Shown piece by piece: positions 4,876-5,472 of a stretch of DNA of 5,472 nucleotides. Numbering within the stretch: position 1 is the stretch's first letter; the number at the start of each line of letters is the position of its first letter. The notes below the pieces were generated by a model. It was not told the DNA's origin, ran no database searches, and saw nothing but the letters and a program-made list of their open reading frames with translations. The stretch comes from an uncultured Oscillibacter sp. (GTDB lineage Bacteria > Bacillota > Clostridia > Oscillospirales > Oscillospiraceae), in assembly GCA_937884915.1 (NCBI GenBank), contig CALAAN010000135.1, positions 1 through 5,472 on the forward strand. The letters are read 5' to 3'. Both the position numbers and the translations under genes were made by a program.

Positions 4876-5472
4876 TTACGCCTTGTGTTCATCGCTGAAG
4901 AGGTCGTCGGCGGCCTTTTTGGCCTCGGCCTCGCTCTCGTTCAGGCGGGCGCGGATCGCGGCGAGCAGGTCTTCACGCGACTTGCGGATGTCGGGGTGGG
5001 AGTGGAGCAGGCGGCGCTCGAAGATATCCGCGCCGTCGCGCAGCATGCGGGCGCGCTCACGCACCTCGGCGCGGCGCTCGGCCTTACGCTCCTGGCTCTC
5101 CTCGCGCTTTTCGGCGACGTAGTCCTTGAGCTCGGATTGCAGCTCGCGCAGCTTGCCCATCTGGGAGCTGAGCTGGATGGCGCTGCGGACGGAGAGTACG
5201 GTGTCCATCAGATAGATGCCGAAGATGAACGATGCGAGCGGCACGGTGATGGCAGTGCCAAGCGCCACAATGTGCGCCCACAGCCACGGCTGGACAAGAT
5301 GGCACAGCAGTACGCATGCAAGGCCGAAGCACGTGGAGTTCAAAAGGCAGACGCGGCCGTTGATCTGGAACTTATAGTGCGAGTAGTCCCACCAGCGCAT
5401 GTGGAAGAGCTTTTCCATGATCCAGCTTGTGAAGTATTCAAGGATCGACGTGACGATCGCGCCGAAGATGAA
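4876..5472 (-). CDS. PF06541 (CmpB-type) putative ABC transporter permease with charged C-terminal tail, N-terminus off the right edge
   Basis: Membrane protein of unknown function. The frame is open to the window edge, giving 198 residues and a stop; the Met at 5418 is internal, because the preceding codons already read as family sequence (FIFGAIVTSILEYFTSWIMEK). Family landmarks are the LEYFTSWIMEKLF-type membrane segment, then RWWDYSHYKFQINGRVCLLNS. Hydrophobic segments in window residues are about 1-18, 41-60 and 69-93. From about residue 100 the chain is highly charged and helical (Arg/Glu/Lys/Ala-rich, e.g. LRELQSELKDYVAEKREESQ), a probable cytoplasmic coiled coil of roughly 90 residues ending in FSDEHKA. 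Despite the 'ABC permease' name no ATP-binding partner is visible here. It lies upstream of mrp on the same strand with a 104-bp gap. Confidence 0.88.
   Translation of the reverse strand, partial: FIFGAIVTSILEYFTSWIMEKLFHMRWWDYSHYKFQINGRVCLLNSTCFGLACVLLCHLVQPWLWAHIVALGTAITVPLASFIFGIYLMDTVLSVRSAIQLSSQMGKLRELQSELKDYVAEKREESQERKAERRAEVRERARMLRDGADIFERRLLHSHPDIRKSREDLLAAIRARLNESEAEAKKAADDLFSDEHKA

Noticed and set aside
4076..5122. 348-codon open frame on the plus strand
   Set aside because: It runs antisense through mrp, its promoter and the PF06541 gene; composition changes along it and no domain is recognisable.
1..5472. Mobile element, CRISPR array, prophage or defence cluster
   Set aside because: No transposase, integrase, terminal repeats, spaced direct-repeat array or toxin-antitoxin pair is seen; the genes look like housekeeping and metabolic chromosome.

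Overview
The window looks like ordinary chromosome from a GC-rich, anaerobic Firmicute, most likely a Clostridia/Oscillospiraceae-type gut organism. This is inferred from strong AGGAG ribosome-binding sites, a glycine riboswitch with intrinsic terminators, a CmpB-type putative ABC permease (PF06541), a clostridial-type 'F420-0:glutamate ligase' paralogue, and high-GC codon use with AT-rich intergenic regions. I see no insertion sequence, CRISPR array, tRNA or rRNA.

There are five protein genes, two of them cut by the window edges. From left to right: (1) the first 407 codons of an AGCS-family Na+:alanine/glycine symporter on the minus strand (start at 1223, C-terminus off the left edge). (2) A 390-bp gene-free stretch, 1224-1613, which holds the leader of that transporter: a sigma-A-type promoter (TTGACA, 17-bp spacer, TACCCT), a single glycine-riboswitch aptamer (1357-1445), a hairpin that competes with aptamer helix P1 (1326-1365), and a strong intrinsic terminator (1261-1298). 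(3) A LysR-family regulator on the minus strand (1614-2519). (4) A 156-bp divergent intergenic region with a well-formed LysR-type T-N11-A box and overlapping promoters. (5) A 397-residue CofE-like protein on the plus strand (2676-3869). (6) A bidirectional terminator at 3888-3919. (7) An Mrp/ApbC/NBP35-type Fe-S cluster carrier ATPase on the minus strand (3935-4771), with its own promoter and a stem-loop at the predicted 5' end of its mRNA. (8) A PF06541 membrane protein on the minus strand, open at the right edge (4876->5472).

Two regulatory circuits can be read from the DNA. The transporter is predicted to be under glycine control through transcription attenuation. A specific 9-bp pairing (1336-1344 with 1270-1278) would compete with the terminator, which favours a glycine-ON reading, although a homologous transporter switch is reported as OFF. 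The LysR regulator probably controls its divergent CofE-like neighbour: the T-N11-A box is centred about 65 bp upstream of the predicted start of transcription, the classical LysR position. The CofE-like protein is the least understood gene here. Its family name implies coenzyme F420 chemistry, but nothing else in the window concerns F420, so its substrate is open.
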